Shown here one piece after another: positions 9,958-18,118 of a DNA stretch of 64,000 nt. The notes beneath the pieces were generated by a model. The model did no database searches and was not told the DNA's origin. It was given only the letters and a program-made list of their open reading frames with translations. The stretch spans positions 1 to 64,000 of the forward strand of contig JAALLF010000005.1 in the NCBI GenBank assembly GCA_011087645.1, in the 5' to 3' direction. The stretch's first letter is position 1, and every line of letters begins with the position of its first letter. The DNA is from Alphaproteobacteria bacterium. Its GTDB lineage: Bacteria > Pseudomonadota > Alphaproteobacteria > UBA6615. Both the position numbers and the translations under genes were made by a program.

Positions 9958-10050
9958 CGATTTTCGCCTGTCACAGGGCGGTGTATGACGACATTTGCGG
10001 GAAGCAGATGCGTTTGTACTGCATAGCGAGGCGCTGAAGACCCGTAACCG

Positions 10051-10071
10051 CCCGATTCCCGGGAGTTTTTT
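10051..10071 (+). terminator. Possible weak terminator after grpE
   Basis: CCCG (10051-10054) pairs with CGGG (10060-10063) around a 5-base loop and is followed by six T residues (10066-10071). The stem is only 4 bp, so at most it would be a weak intrinsic terminator between grpE and the dnaK promoter. Confidence 0.3.
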
Positions 10072-10096
10072 AATTCCAATAAGGCTAATTCCAGTG

Positions 10097-10128
10097 GTTG
10101 CGAAGGCCTCTTGGCTTTCCTATATGTG
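10097..10128 (+). promoter_or_regulatory. Probable sigma-32 heat-shock promoter of dnaK
   Basis: GTTG (10097-10100), 18 bases, then CCTATATGTG (10119-10128). The latter is an exact match to the alphaproteobacterial sigma-32 -10 element CYTATNTNNG as I recall it. The -35 half matches CTTG in three of four bases and the spacer is one base longer than the usual 17. It lies about 110 bases upstream of the dnaK ATG. Confidence 0.55.
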
Positions 10129-10236
10129 CGAAGTCATACGTGACACTGATTTACGCGTTGATATTTGCAGACATGACGGGGGTCAGCCACGGTGCCAGAC
10201 CGGGCCGCGCCGACCTGCCGAAAAAGCGAGGGGAAC

Positions 10237-12183
10237 ATGGCAAAAGTTATTGGTATCGATTTAGGTACGACGAATTCCTGTGTCGCCGTAATGGATGGCG
10301 GACAGGCAAAGGTTATCGAAAACGCTGAGGGCGCGCGCACGACGCCGTCGATGGTGGCGTTTACCGACGAGGACGAGCGGCTGGTCGGCCAGCCGGCCAA
10401 GCGTCAGGCGGTGACCAACCCGGAAAACACATTATTCGCGATCAAGCGCCTGATCGGACGCCGTTCGGACGATCCGATGACCGAAAAGGACAAGGATCTG
10501 GTCCCCTACGAGATCGTCAAAGGCGAGAATGGCGATGCCTGGGTAAAGGCCCAGGGTAAGGATTACAGCCCCTCGGAAATCAGCGCCTTCATCCTGCAGA
10601 AGATGCGCGAGACCGCGGAGGCCTTTTTAGGCGAAGACACGCCCCAGGCCGTTGTCACGGTGCCAGCCTATTTCAACGATTCACAGCGTCAGGCGACCAA
10701 GGATGCCGGTAAAATCGCCGGCCTTGAAGTGTTGCGCATCATTAACGAGCCGACAGCGGCGGCGCTGGCCTATGGGCTGGAGAAAAAGGACGGCGGCACC
10801 ATCGCGGTCTACGATCTTGGCGGCGGCACCTTCGACGTGTCGGTGCTGGAAATCGGCGACGGCGTCTTCGAGGTGAAGTCGACCAACGGCGACACGTTCC
10901 TGGGCGGTGAAGATTTCGATGCCCGCATCATCGAATATCTCGCCGACGAGTTTAAAAAAGAACAGGCGATAGATCTGCGCGAAGACAAATTGGCCCTGCA
11001 GCGCCTGAAAGAGGCTGCCGAGAAGGCCAAGATCGAGTTGAGTTCGGCAACCCAGACGGAAGTCAATCTGCCGTTTATCACCGCCGATCAGGCCGGCCCC
11101 AAGCATCTCAACATCAAGCTGACCCGCGCCAAACTGGAAGCCTTGGTGGAGGATTTGGTGCAGCGCACGATTGAGCCCTGCAAGGCGGCCTTGAAAGATG
11201 CCGGCCTGTCAGCGGGCGAAATCGACGAGGTTATTCTGGTCGGTGGCATGACCCGCATGCCGAAGATTCAGGAGATCGTCAAAAATCACTTTGGCCGCGA
11301 GCCGCACCGTGGTGTGAACCCCGATGAAGTGGTCGCCATCGGCGCGGCGATCCAAGGCGGTGTTCTCGCCGGCGACGTCAAAGACGTGTTGCTGCTGGAT
11401 GTGACGCCGCTGTCGTTGGGTATCGAGACATTGGGCGGTGTATTCACACGGCTGATCGACCGCAACACGACCATCCCGACCAAAAAGGCGCAGACTTTCT
11501 CGACGGCTGAGGACAATCAGTCGGCGGTGACCATTCGCGTCTTCCAAGGCGAGCGCGAAATGGCGGCCGATAACAAGCTGCTCGGTCAGTTCGACTTGGT
11601 CGGTATTCCCTCTGCGCCACGTGGCGTGCCGCAGGTCGAAGTCGCCTTCGATATCGACGCCAACGGCATCGTCAATGTGTCGGCGACCGACAAGGGCACC
11701 GGCAAGGAGCAACAGATCCGCATCCAGGCCTCTGGCGGCCTGTCCGACGACGATATCGACCGCATGGTCAAGGAAGCCGAGGAGCACGCCGAAGACGATA
11801 AGGCGCGGCGCGAAGAGGTCGAAGCCCGGAACCATGCCGAGGCGCTGGTGAACCAGGTCGAGAAAAGCCTGTCGGAACATGGCGACAAGGTCTCCGAAGA
11901 GGAAAAAACGGAAATCGAAGCCGATCTCGCGGCGCTGAAGGAGGCGTTGGAAGGCGAGGACGCCGCGGTGATTACCGCCAAGTTCGAGGCTTTGAGCATG
12001 TCGTCGATGAAGCTCGGCGAGGCGATCTACAAGGCCGAGCAGGCGTCATCCGGGGAGGCCCCCGGCGAAGATGGCGGGCCGTCTGAACCGGGCGCCGATG
12101 ACATTGTCGATGCGGACTTCGAGGAAGTCGAAATCGAAGACGAAGACGAAGACGATCACAAGGATCAGTCGTCCGCTTCATAG
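10237..12183 (+). CDS. dnaK: Molecular chaperone DnaK (Hsp70)
   Basis: ATP-dependent Hsp70 chaperone of 648 residues. [45 protein letters not shown] and [11 protein letters not shown] are the ATPase-domain signatures. The substrate-binding domain contains [16 protein letters not shown], and the tail ends in an acidic stretch after [16 protein letters not shown] set the start at the ATG at 10237, preceded by GAGGGGAAC; a longer frame from 10192 is unlikely. It is followed by dnaJ after 117 bases. Confidence 0.98.
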   Translation: MAKVIGIDLGTTNSCVAVMDGGQAKVIENAEGARTTPSMVAFTDEDERLVGQPAKRQAVTNPENTLFAIKRLIGRRSDDPMTEKDKDLVPYEIVKGENGDAWVKAQGKDYSPSEISAFILQKMRETAEAFLGEDTPQAVVTVPAYFNDSQRQATKDAGKIAGLEVLRIINEPTAAALAYGLEKKDGGTIAVYDLGGGTFDVSVLEIGDGVFEVKSTNGDTFLGGEDFDARIIEYLADEFKKEQAIDLREDKLALQRLKEAAEKAKIELSSATQTEVNLPFITADQAGPKHLNIKLTRAKLEALVEDLVQRTIEPCKAALKDAGLSAGEIDEVILVGGMTRMPKIQEIVKNHFGREPHRGVNPDEVVAIGAAIQGGVLAGDVKDVLLLDVTPLSLGIETLGGVFTRLIDRNTTIPTKKAQTFSTAEDNQSAVTIRVFQGEREMAADNKLLGQFDLVGIPSAPRGVPQVEVAFDIDANGIVNVSATDKGTGKEQQIRIQASGGLSDDDIDRMVKEAEEHAEDDKARREEVEARNHAEALVNQVEKSLSEHGDKVSEEEKTEIEADLAALKEALEGEDAAVITAKFEALSMSSMKLGEAIYKAEQASSGEAPGEDGGPSEPGADDIVDADFEEVEIEDEDEDDHKDQSSAS

Positions 12184-12300
12184 CCGCACGGTTGCCAGAA
12201 TGCAGCGCCGCCGCCAGGGCGCCCCGTTTGTTGGGGGCTCGAACGCGGCGGTAACGCACCTGGCGGACCGGCAGCTTGGGGGGACCGGGGGCGAACGCTG

Positions 12301-13443
12301 ATGGCCAAACGAGATTTCTACGAGGTACTTGGAGTCGAACGATCCGCCGATGCGGCGGAGATGAAGAGCGCCTATCGCAAGCTGGCGATGCAGCATCATC
12401 CCGACCGCAATCCCGGCGATGCGGAAGCCGAGCGGAAATTCAAGGAAGTCAACGAAGCCTATGACGCCCTGCGCGACGACGATAAGCGCGCGGCTTATGA
12501 CCGCTATGGCCATGCGGCGTTCGAGGGTGGCGGCGCGGCAGGCGCCGGCGCCGGCGGGTTCGATTTCGGTGGTGGCGGGTTCGCCGATATCTTCGATGAG
12601 ATGTTCGGCGATTTCGGCGGCGGTGGCGGCCGCGGCCGGCGGCAGGCCAACGTCCACGGCGCCGATCTACGCTACAATTTAGACGTCACCCTGGAAGACG
12701 CCTTTGCCGGCAAGCAGACGCGGGTGCGGGTCAACACGTCGGTGTCGTGCGAAACATGTAACGGCAGCGGCGCGGAAGGCGGTGCCGCGCCGGTCGCGTG
12801 TCCGAGCTGCCATGGCGCCGGAAAGATCCGCGCCCAGCAGGGATTTTTTACCGTTGAGCGCAGTTGCCCGACCTGTCAGGGCGCCGGCCGGGTGATCGAT
12901 AATCCGTGCCGCGAGTGCGCCGGCGCCGGCCGGGTCGAGCGCGAAAAGACCCTGTCGGTGAACATTCCGTCGGGGGTCGAGGATGGCACCCGCATCCGGG
13001 TTTCCGGCGAGGGCGAGGCCGGGCTGCGCGGCGGGCCGCCAGGCGATCTGTATATCTTTGTCTCGATCAAACCGCACCGCTTCTTCGGCCGCGAAGGCGC
13101 CGACATTTATTGCCGCGTGCCGATCCCCATGACCACCGCTGTGTTGGGGGGCACCCTGGAGGTGCCGACCATCGACGGCAACCGGGCGCGGGTCAATATT
13201 CCCGCCGGTACCCAGACCGGGCAGCAATTTCGGTTGCGCGGCAAGGGCATGACCGTGCTGCGCAGCAGCGCGCGCGGCGATATGTACGTGCAGTCGCAGG
13301 TCGAAACACCGGTCAATCTGACCAAGAAGCAGCGCGAATTGTTGCGTGAGTTCGGCGAGGCCGGCGGTAGCAAATCGCAAAGCCCCGAAGCGGAGGGCTT
13401 CTTCACCAAGGTGAAAGAGCTCTGGGAAGACTTCAAGGAATAG
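12301..13443 (+). CDS. dnaJ: Chaperone DnaJ (Hsp40)
   Basis: Co-chaperone of DnaK, 380 residues. The J domain (residues 1-70) has the HPD motif in [11 protein letters not shown] Gly/Phe-rich region follows (about 75-120), then four CxxCxGxG zinc modules ([32 protein letters not shown]; about 145-220), then the C-terminal substrate domain. Just after the stop there is a GC hairpin (13446-13461, GCGCC/GGCGC) with no T tract. Confidence 0.97.
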   Translation: MAKRDFYEVLGVERSADAAEMKSAYRKLAMQHHPDRNPGDAEAERKFKEVNEAYDALRDDDKRAAYDRYGHAAFEGGGAAGAGAGGFDFGGGGFADIFDEMFGDFGGGGGRGRRQANVHGADLRYNLDVTLEDAFAGKQTRVRVNTSVSCETCNGSGAEGGAAPVACPSCHGAGKIRAQQGFFTVERSCPTCQGAGRVIDNPCRECAGAGRVEREKTLSVNIPSGVEDGTRIRVSGEGEAGLRGGPPGDLYIFVSIKPHRFFGREGADIYCRVPIPMTTAVLGGTLEVPTIDGNRARVNIPAGTQTGQQFRLRGKGMTVLRSSARGDMYVQSQVETPVNLTKKQRELLREFGEAGGSKSQSPEAEGFFTKVKELWEDFKE

Positions 13444-13533
13444 CGGCGCCTCTTCCGGCGCTGTAGCGCTACCCTTGCGCCGCTGCCGTGTTAAGATCGC
13501 CGGCAGCTAGTCAAATATTTCCGGAATCTAAAA

Positions 13534-14349
13534 ATGGCGGAGTCGCTGAGAATTGGCGTGGTTGGCGCGTCGGGGCGCATGGGCCGCATGGTGGTCAGCC
13601 TTGTTGCCGGGGCGGGCGATTGCACCCTCGCCGGCGCAACCGAGGCGCCGGGGTCTGAATTTCTCGGCGCCGATGCGGGGACGCTGGCCGGGGTCGGCGA
13701 CACGGGCGTGCTGCTGACCGGCGATACGGCGGCGATGTTCGCGGGTGTCGACGCGGTCATCGATTTCACCGTGCCGGCGGCGACCCAGGCCCATGCGCAA
13801 CTCGCGGCCGATGCTGGCTGCGCGCTGATCGCTGGCACCACCGGTATGGAGGATAGCCACCGCGCGGCGCTGGCGGCGGCGGCGGAGGCAGTCCCGATCG
13901 TCTGGGCGCCGAACATGTCGGCCGGGGTTAACCTGCTGTTCGCGGTGACCCAGCAGGTGGCGCGCGCGCTGGGCGAGGATTTCGATATTGAAATCGTCGA
14001 GATGCACCATCGTCACAAGATCGATGCGCCTTCGGGTACGGCTTTAGGGTTGGGCCAAGCCGCGGCGGCCGGGCGCGAGGTCGACTTCGACGCGGTAAAA
14101 ACCCTGTCGCGCGAAGGCATCACCGGCGAGCGCAAATCCGGCGACATTGGATTTGCGACATTGCGCGGCGGCGATGTGGTCGGCGAGCACAGTGTTATTT
14201 TCGCCGGCGCGGGCGAACGCATCGAACTGTCCCACCGAGCGACCGACCGGGCGATCTTTGCCCGCGGGGCGGTGCGCGCCGCCCTGTGGACGGCCGGTAA
14301 GCCCGCCGGGCTCTACACCATGAACGATGTTTTGGGACTGTCGGTCTAG
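13534..14349 (+). CDS. dapB: 4-hydroxy-tetrahydrodipicolinate reductase
   Basis: NAD(P)H-dependent reductase of the diaminopimelate/lysine pathway, needed for peptidoglycan. The 271 residues begin with the Rossmann motif GVVGASGRMGRMV. The catalytic and substrate-binding signature EMHHRHKIDAPSGTALGLG lies near residues 152-170. The position after dnaJ is common in Rhodospirillales-type genomes. Nth follows after 32 bases. Confidence 0.96.
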   Translation: MAESLRIGVVGASGRMGRMVVSLVAGAGDCTLAGATEAPGSEFLGADAGTLAGVGDTGVLLTGDTAAMFAGVDAVIDFTVPAATQAHAQLAADAGCALIAGTTGMEDSHRAALAAAAEAVPIVWAPNMSAGVNLLFAVTQQVARALGEDFDIEIVEMHHRHKIDAPSGTALGLGQAAAAGREVDFDAVKTLSREGITGERKSGDIGFATLRGGDVVGEHSVIFAGAGERIELSHRATDRAIFARGAVRAALWTAGKPAGLYTMNDVLGLSV

Positions 14350-14381
14350 CCCGACAGTGCCGAGGATAGGTAGCGGTCGCC

Positions 14382-15023
14382 ATGGCGCAGATGACCAAAG
14401 CCCAGATCGAGACCTTCTTCGCCCGCTTGGCCGCGGCGGATGCGGCGCCGACGACCGAGCTCAACTACGTCAATAACTACACCATGCTGGTGGCGGTGGT
14501 GCTGTCGGCGCAAGCCACCGATGTGGGGGTCAACAAGGCGACCGCCAAGCTTTTCGAGATCGCCGACACGCCGCAAAAAATGCTACGGCTGGGCGAAGGC
14601 GGGCTGACTGAACATATCCGCACCATCGGGCTGTACCGCAACAAGGCAAAGAATGTGATCGCCTTGAGCCGCCAATTGATCGATCTGCATGGCGGCGAGG
14701 TTCCCCATGACCGCGCCGCGCTCGAGGCGCTCCCCGGGGTTGGCCGCAAAACCGCAAATGTGGTTCTCAATATGGCGTTTGGCGAACCAACTATCGCCGT
14801 CGACACGCATATTTTTCGGCTGTCCAACCGTACCGGCCTGGCGCCGGCTAAAAATGTCGTCGATGTGGAAAAAAAGCTGCTCAAGCGGGTGCCGGACCAT
14901 TACCGCCAGCACGCCCATCATTGGCTTATTCTGCACGGCCGTTATGTGTGTAAGGCGAGAAAGCCCGATTGCCCGCGCTGCATGGTCGCCGATCAGTGCC
15001 AATACAGGGCGAAAACGCTTTGA
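14382..15023 (+). CDS. nth: Endonuclease III
   Basis: Bifunctional DNA N-glycosylase/AP lyase for oxidised pyrimidines, 213 residues. LPGVGRKTANVVLN is the helix-hairpin-helix with the catalytic lysine, VDTHIFRLSNRTG has the catalytic aspartate, and CKARKPDCPRCMVADQC gives the C-x6-C-x2-C-x5-C ligands of the 4Fe-4S cluster at the C-terminus. It is convergent with the minus-strand lipoprotein gene that ends 7 bases away. Confidence 0.97.
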   Translation: MAQMTKAQIETFFARLAAADAAPTTELNYVNNYTMLVAVVLSAQATDVGVNKATAKLFEIADTPQKMLRLGEGGLTEHIRTIGLYRNKAKNVIALSRQLIDLHGGEVPHDRAALEALPGVGRKTANVVLNMAFGEPTIAVDTHIFRLSNRTGLAPAKNVVDVEKKLLKRVPDHYRQHAHHWLILHGRYVCKARKPDCPRCMVADQCQYRAKTL

Positions 15024-15029
15024 GATTAT

Positions 15030-15527
15030 CTAGCTGGCGGTGACCAGGGCGCGATAGCAATCGGTGAGATCGGCACCGGCGAGCCGTCCGCCGGGTTTGC
15101 GCGCTTCATAATACTCGACCGCTCGGCTTTGCCCCGCGCCATCCTTCACATACAAAAATACATGAAACGTACAGTTGGCCTCCGCGCTACGGTAGAGGCG
15201 GATTTCGGCAGGTCCGTCGAGACGTACGATATCCGGCTCGCCGAGCCGGGTGTCGACGGCATGGGGGGCCAGTCCGATTAAGGTTTCCGGCGCGGGAATG
15301 GGTTTTGGCGCGGCACGTACGGGCTCACGTACGGGCGCGGGCTGCGCCACGGCCGGCGGTGTTGGGGTCGTTGTCTGAGGGGGTGTGGGCGGTACGGCCG
15401 AAGATTGCGATGGCGCGACATCGAGCGGCGCGGGAGCGTCTGCCTGGGCCGGCGCCTGGCGGTTCTGTGCGCCGGCACAAGCCGTCAGAAGACAGGCGGC
15501 GGCGATGATGAAATACCGGGTTCGCAT
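15030..15527 (-). CDS. Proline-rich lipoprotein of unknown function
   Basis: A 165-residue protein I do not recognise by name. A lipoprotein signal ends in LLTAC. A low-complexity proline/alanine/threonine linker covers about residues 25-80. A small C-terminal domain (about 80-165) contains ETLIGLAPHAVDTRLGEPDIVRLDGPAEIRLYR and two cysteines (NCTF and DCYR) that could form a disulfide. The pattern 'LGxPDxxRxxGxAxxWxY' is shared by SmpA/BamE-like small lipoproteins, so an envelope role is an inference only. Confidence 0.7.
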   Translation of the reverse strand: MRTRYFIIAAACLLTACAGAQNRQAPAQADAPAPLDVAPSQSSAVPPTPPQTTTPTPPAVAQPAPVREPVRAAPKPIPAPETLIGLAPHAVDTRLGEPDIVRLDGPAEIRLYRSAEANCTFHVFLYVKDGAGQSRAVEYYEARKPGGRLAGADLTDCYRALVTAS

Positions 15528-15554
15528 GGGCGTTTCGATTAAATCGGTCTGGCG

Positions 15555-15570
15555 GTCTGATAGATCAGAC
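15555..15570. other. Short palindrome at end of small ORF
   Basis: GTCTGAT (15555-15561) and ATCAGAC (15564-15570) are exact inverted copies around AG. It covers the stop codon of the 45-residue ORF. There is no T tract, so it is not a convincing terminator; it may be an operator for the minus-strand lipoprotein gene that starts at 15527. Confidence 0.3.
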
Positions 15571-15702
15571 GATTAATAGCAGCAAGACCAGGGAAACGGT
15601 AATCAGGCCGCCGGACATAATCGCCAGCCGCGAGGGTGCTGCATCGTCGGGTTGAGACCGGTTGAGGCCTAGCGAGCTAAGAAGAGACAGTAAGCTCGCC
15701 AT
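15565..15702 (-). CDS. Small single-span membrane protein (45 residues)
   Basis: A short open frame from an ATG at 15702. The product begins MASLLSLLSSLGLNRSQPDD and ends with the hydrophobic stretch GGLITVSLVLLLLIV, a clear transmembrane helix reaching the C-terminus. The ATG lies 26 bases inside the end of the bactofilin gene in another frame, which suggests translational coupling. I do not recognise a family. It may be a real small tail-anchored partner of the bactofilin or a chance frame. Confidence 0.4.
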   Translation of the reverse strand: MASLLSLLSSLGLNRSQPDDAAPSRLAIMSGGLITVSLVLLLLIV

Positions 15703-16132
15703 GTATCTCGCCGCCGTTTTCAATCTCAAGATGGCCGTATCGAATGGTGCCGGTCACCCGGCCGGTGGCGGTGATGCGCAAACGGTTGGTGACCGTCAAA
15801 TCGCCGTCGAATTCGCCGCTGATCGTGGCGTCGCCGAGGGTCGCGGTACCGACGAAAGAACCGGTTTGGGCGATTTCCATGGCCTTTGCGTTGGGCACCG
15901 AGGCCTCGAGATGGCCCTCTATAATCAACAGCTCGCACTCGGTTATTTCGCCGGACAGCTTGATATCGCGGCCAATGGTCAGCGCGCGGCTGTCGACCGA
16001 TCGCGGGCCGTCGCCGATAGAACTGCGACCAAGAGCTAAATTGGGGATTTCCGCCACCCGTGCGGGCCGGCTCTCCAAGAAGCTTAAATCGGGTTCGCTG
16101 TGGTCGTCGGAATCGTCGTTCGTCGACGTCAT
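15677..16132 (-). CDS. Bactofilin (polymer-forming cytoskeletal protein)
   Basis: Bactofilins form nucleotide-free beta-helical filaments at the inner membrane and position cell-wall enzymes. The 151 residues contain the right-handed beta-helix repeats from about residue 48 (LTIGRDIKLSGEITECELLIIEGHLEA) to GEIHGELTVSS at the end. I chose the ATG at 16132 since GGGAGA lies 7 bases upstream and the disordered acidic N-terminus (TSTNDDSDDHSEPD) is typical; in-frame ATGs at 16186 and 16240 lack such support and the latter falls inside the likely promoter. Confidence 0.88.
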   Translation of the reverse strand: MTSTNDDSDDHSEPDLSFLESRPARVAEIPNLALGRSSIGDGPRSVDSRALTIGRDIKLSGEITECELLIIEGHLEASVPNAKAMEIAQTGSFVGTATLGDATISGEFDGDLTVTNRLRITATGRVTGTIRYGHLEIENGGEIHGELTVSS

Positions 16133-16223
16133 GATTACGTCTCCCAGGGAATCGACCGGCGGCACCGCGCTGTAAAGCGACGGCATAGAGCCGGAGGTCC
16201 AAATACCAACGGTACGTTCGCTA

Positions 16224-16253
16224 TATATAACACTTCCCATATTACTTTGGCAA
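16224..16253 (-). promoter_or_regulatory. Probable promoter of the bactofilin gene
   Basis: On the minus strand TTGCCA (16253-16248), 18 bases, then TATATA (16229-16224), in a markedly AT-rich stretch between the EI24 and bactofilin genes. The spacing is one base longer than ideal. It supports the choice of the downstream ATG at 16132. Confidence 0.45.
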
Positions 16254-16283
16254 ATAGCCAGAAAGTGTTGATATATCGTTAAA

Positions 16284-16955
16284 TTATGTATTCCCACTTA
16301 TGGCGGGGAGGCGCTGGAACCTGTGTAGCATGAAGGCTGTGCCGAACAGCGGGAGGATCAAATTGACGATCGGAATGATCGATATCACCGCGATCACCAG
16401 GCCGGTGGACAGTGTCGACAGGCTGTATTTTTTACGTACCGCGCGAAGCTCGGCAGTACCCAGCCGCCGACAGGCGACCAGCTCAAAATACTCGCGGCCG
16501 AGTAAATAACCGTTTAACGCCCAGCCGACGACGAAATAGACCGGCGGGACAAATATCAGCGGCAGGACCAAAATATTGAGCACGATCAGAATGGCGGCAA
16601 ACCGCACGCCGATAATGATGGCCTCCATAATCGATTGGCTGCGCGCTTCGGGCAGGTGCGGATAGTGGCGCGCTTCGACAGCGCGGCAGATCGATTCCAG
16701 CATCAGGCTGGCAATCAGGCCGACAAAGGCCGGCAGCAATAGAAATAACAAGACAATCGCAGCCAGGCTGCCCAGTAAATCGACCGTCCAGTCGAGCCAA
16801 CCCCAGCCAATGAAGTCGGTATTCTTGAGGGTGAGGTTGATGGCGAACCACAGAATGATCGCGGTGAGCAGACTGCCGCCGATACTTAGCCATAGCACGC
16901 GCTGGAACGGCGGCGTCGGCAGTTGATTGAGGGTTTTAAAAAACGCATCGAACAT
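16284..16955 (-). CDS. EI24/CysZ-like inner-membrane protein
   Basis: A 223-residue polytopic membrane protein with about four hydrophobic segments (near residues 20-45, 60-90, 115-145, 185-210). The order and the block PPVYFVVGWALNGYLLGREYFELVACRR match the EI24 domain family that includes the sulfate transporter CysZ. No sulfur-assimilation genes lie nearby, so the transported substrate cannot be assigned. The next minus-strand gene, the bactofilin, has its own likely promoter. Confidence 0.8.
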   Translation of the reverse strand: MFDAFFKTLNQLPTPPFQRVLWLSIGGSLLTAIILWFAINLTLKNTDFIGWGWLDWTVDLLGSLAAIVLLFLLLPAFVGLIASLMLESICRAVEARHYPHLPEARSQSIMEAIIIGVRFAAILIVLNILVLPLIFVPPVYFVVGWALNGYLLGREYFELVACRRLGTAELRAVRKKYSLSTLSTGLVIAVISIIPIVNLILPLFGTAFMLHRFQRLPAISGNT

Positions 16956-17104
16956 GACGACGCAGTCATAGCGCTACTGGGTTACCAGACCAAGGCCTTA
17001 CGACCGGGCCGCCGCGCCGTTTTCCTTGCCCGACTGATGGTGGTGGCTATACTCCGCCTGGTTCACCTTCTTAAATCCACCCCGTCAGTTATAAGGAATT
17101 TCGC

Positions 17105-18118
17105 ATGAGCGCCGAACCAGCGTCCGCCGCCGATCTCGATGTCGTTTGCATCGGTAACGCTATTGTCGATGTGTTGACGCAGAACGACGATGAGACCCTG
17201 GCCCGGCTCGGCATGACCAAAGGGTCGATGTCGCTGATCGATGCCGAAACCGCCGAGAGGCTCTACGAGGAGTTGGGGCCGGGCGTCGAAACATCAGGCG
17301 GTTCGGCTGGCAACACGGCGGCCGGTCTGGCGTCGCTGGGCGCCAAATGCGCCTATATAGGCCGGGTGCGCGACGATCAGTTGGGGGAGATTTTTGCGCA
17401 CGATATCCGCGCTGTCGGCGCTGAATATATCACCGCGCCGGCCACCGACGGACCGCCGACGGCGCGCTGCTTGATCCTGATCACGCCGGATGCCGAGCGC
17501 ACCATGAATACCTTCTTAGGGGCGTGCGCCGATTTGGGGCCGGACGATATCGACGATGGCTTGATCGGCCGGGCGCAAGTGACCTATCTCGAAGGCTATC
17601 TGTGGGACCGCGACGAGGCTAAGCAGGCATTTCTCAAGGCCGCACGGTTGGCCCATGCGGCCGGGCGGATGACCGCGTTGACGCTGTCGGATTCGTTCTG
17701 TGTCGATCGTCACCGGGAGTCATTTCGCGAGCTGATCAGCGGTCATATCGACATTTTGTTCGCCAACGAAGCAGAGATCCTATCGCTCTACGAAGTCGAT
17801 AATTTCGATACCGCCCTGCAGCATGCCCGCGAAGACTGCGCGATCGCCGCGCTCACACGGTCGGAAAAGGGCTCGGTGGTAATCGCTGGTGGCGAGGTCC
17901 ATGTGGTCGACGCCGAGCCGGTCTCCCGGGTGATCGATACCACCGGCGCTGGCGACCAATACGCCGCCGGTTTTTTATATGGCTACACAAAAGGGGCCGA
18001 TTTGGCGCAGTGCGCGCGCATCGGCGGTATCGCGGCGGCGGAAGTTATCTCCCATGTCGGGCCGCGACCGCAGAGCGATTTATCGGGTCTGATGGCAGCG
18101 CGCCTTAGCGAATCCTAA
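17105..18118 (+). CDS. PfkB-family carbohydrate (adenosine) kinase
   Basis: Sugar or nucleoside kinase of 337 residues. The N-terminal GGSAGNTAAGLASLGAKCAYIGRV (about residue 60) and the C-terminal DTTGAGDQYAAGFLYG (about residue 278, catalytic Asp in GAGD) are the two PfkB signatures. The closest alphaproteobacterial homologues that I recall are labelled adenosine kinase; the true substrate is an inference. An 'aaggaatttcgc' ribosome site precedes the ATG. Its stop overlaps that of the convergent solute-binding protein gene. Confidence 0.88.
   Translation: MSAEPASAADLDVVCIGNAIVDVLTQNDDETLARLGMTKGSMSLIDAETAERLYEELGPGVETSGGSAGNTAAGLASLGAKCAYIGRVRDDQLGEIFAHDIRAVGAEYITAPATDGPPTARCLILITPDAERTMNTFLGACADLGPDDIDDGLIGRAQVTYLEGYLWDRDEAKQAFLKAARLAHAAGRMTALTLSDSFCVDRHRESFRELISGHIDILFANEAEILSLYEVDNFDTALQHAREDCAIAALTRSEKGSVVIAGGEVHVVDAEPVSRVIDTTGAGDQYAAGFLYGYTKGADLAQCARIGGIAAAEVISHVGPRPQSDLSGLMAARLSES

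Noticed and set aside
13446..13461. Terminator after dnaJ
   Set aside because: The GCGCC/GGCGC hairpin is real but is not followed by a T tract, so I did not call an intrinsic terminator.
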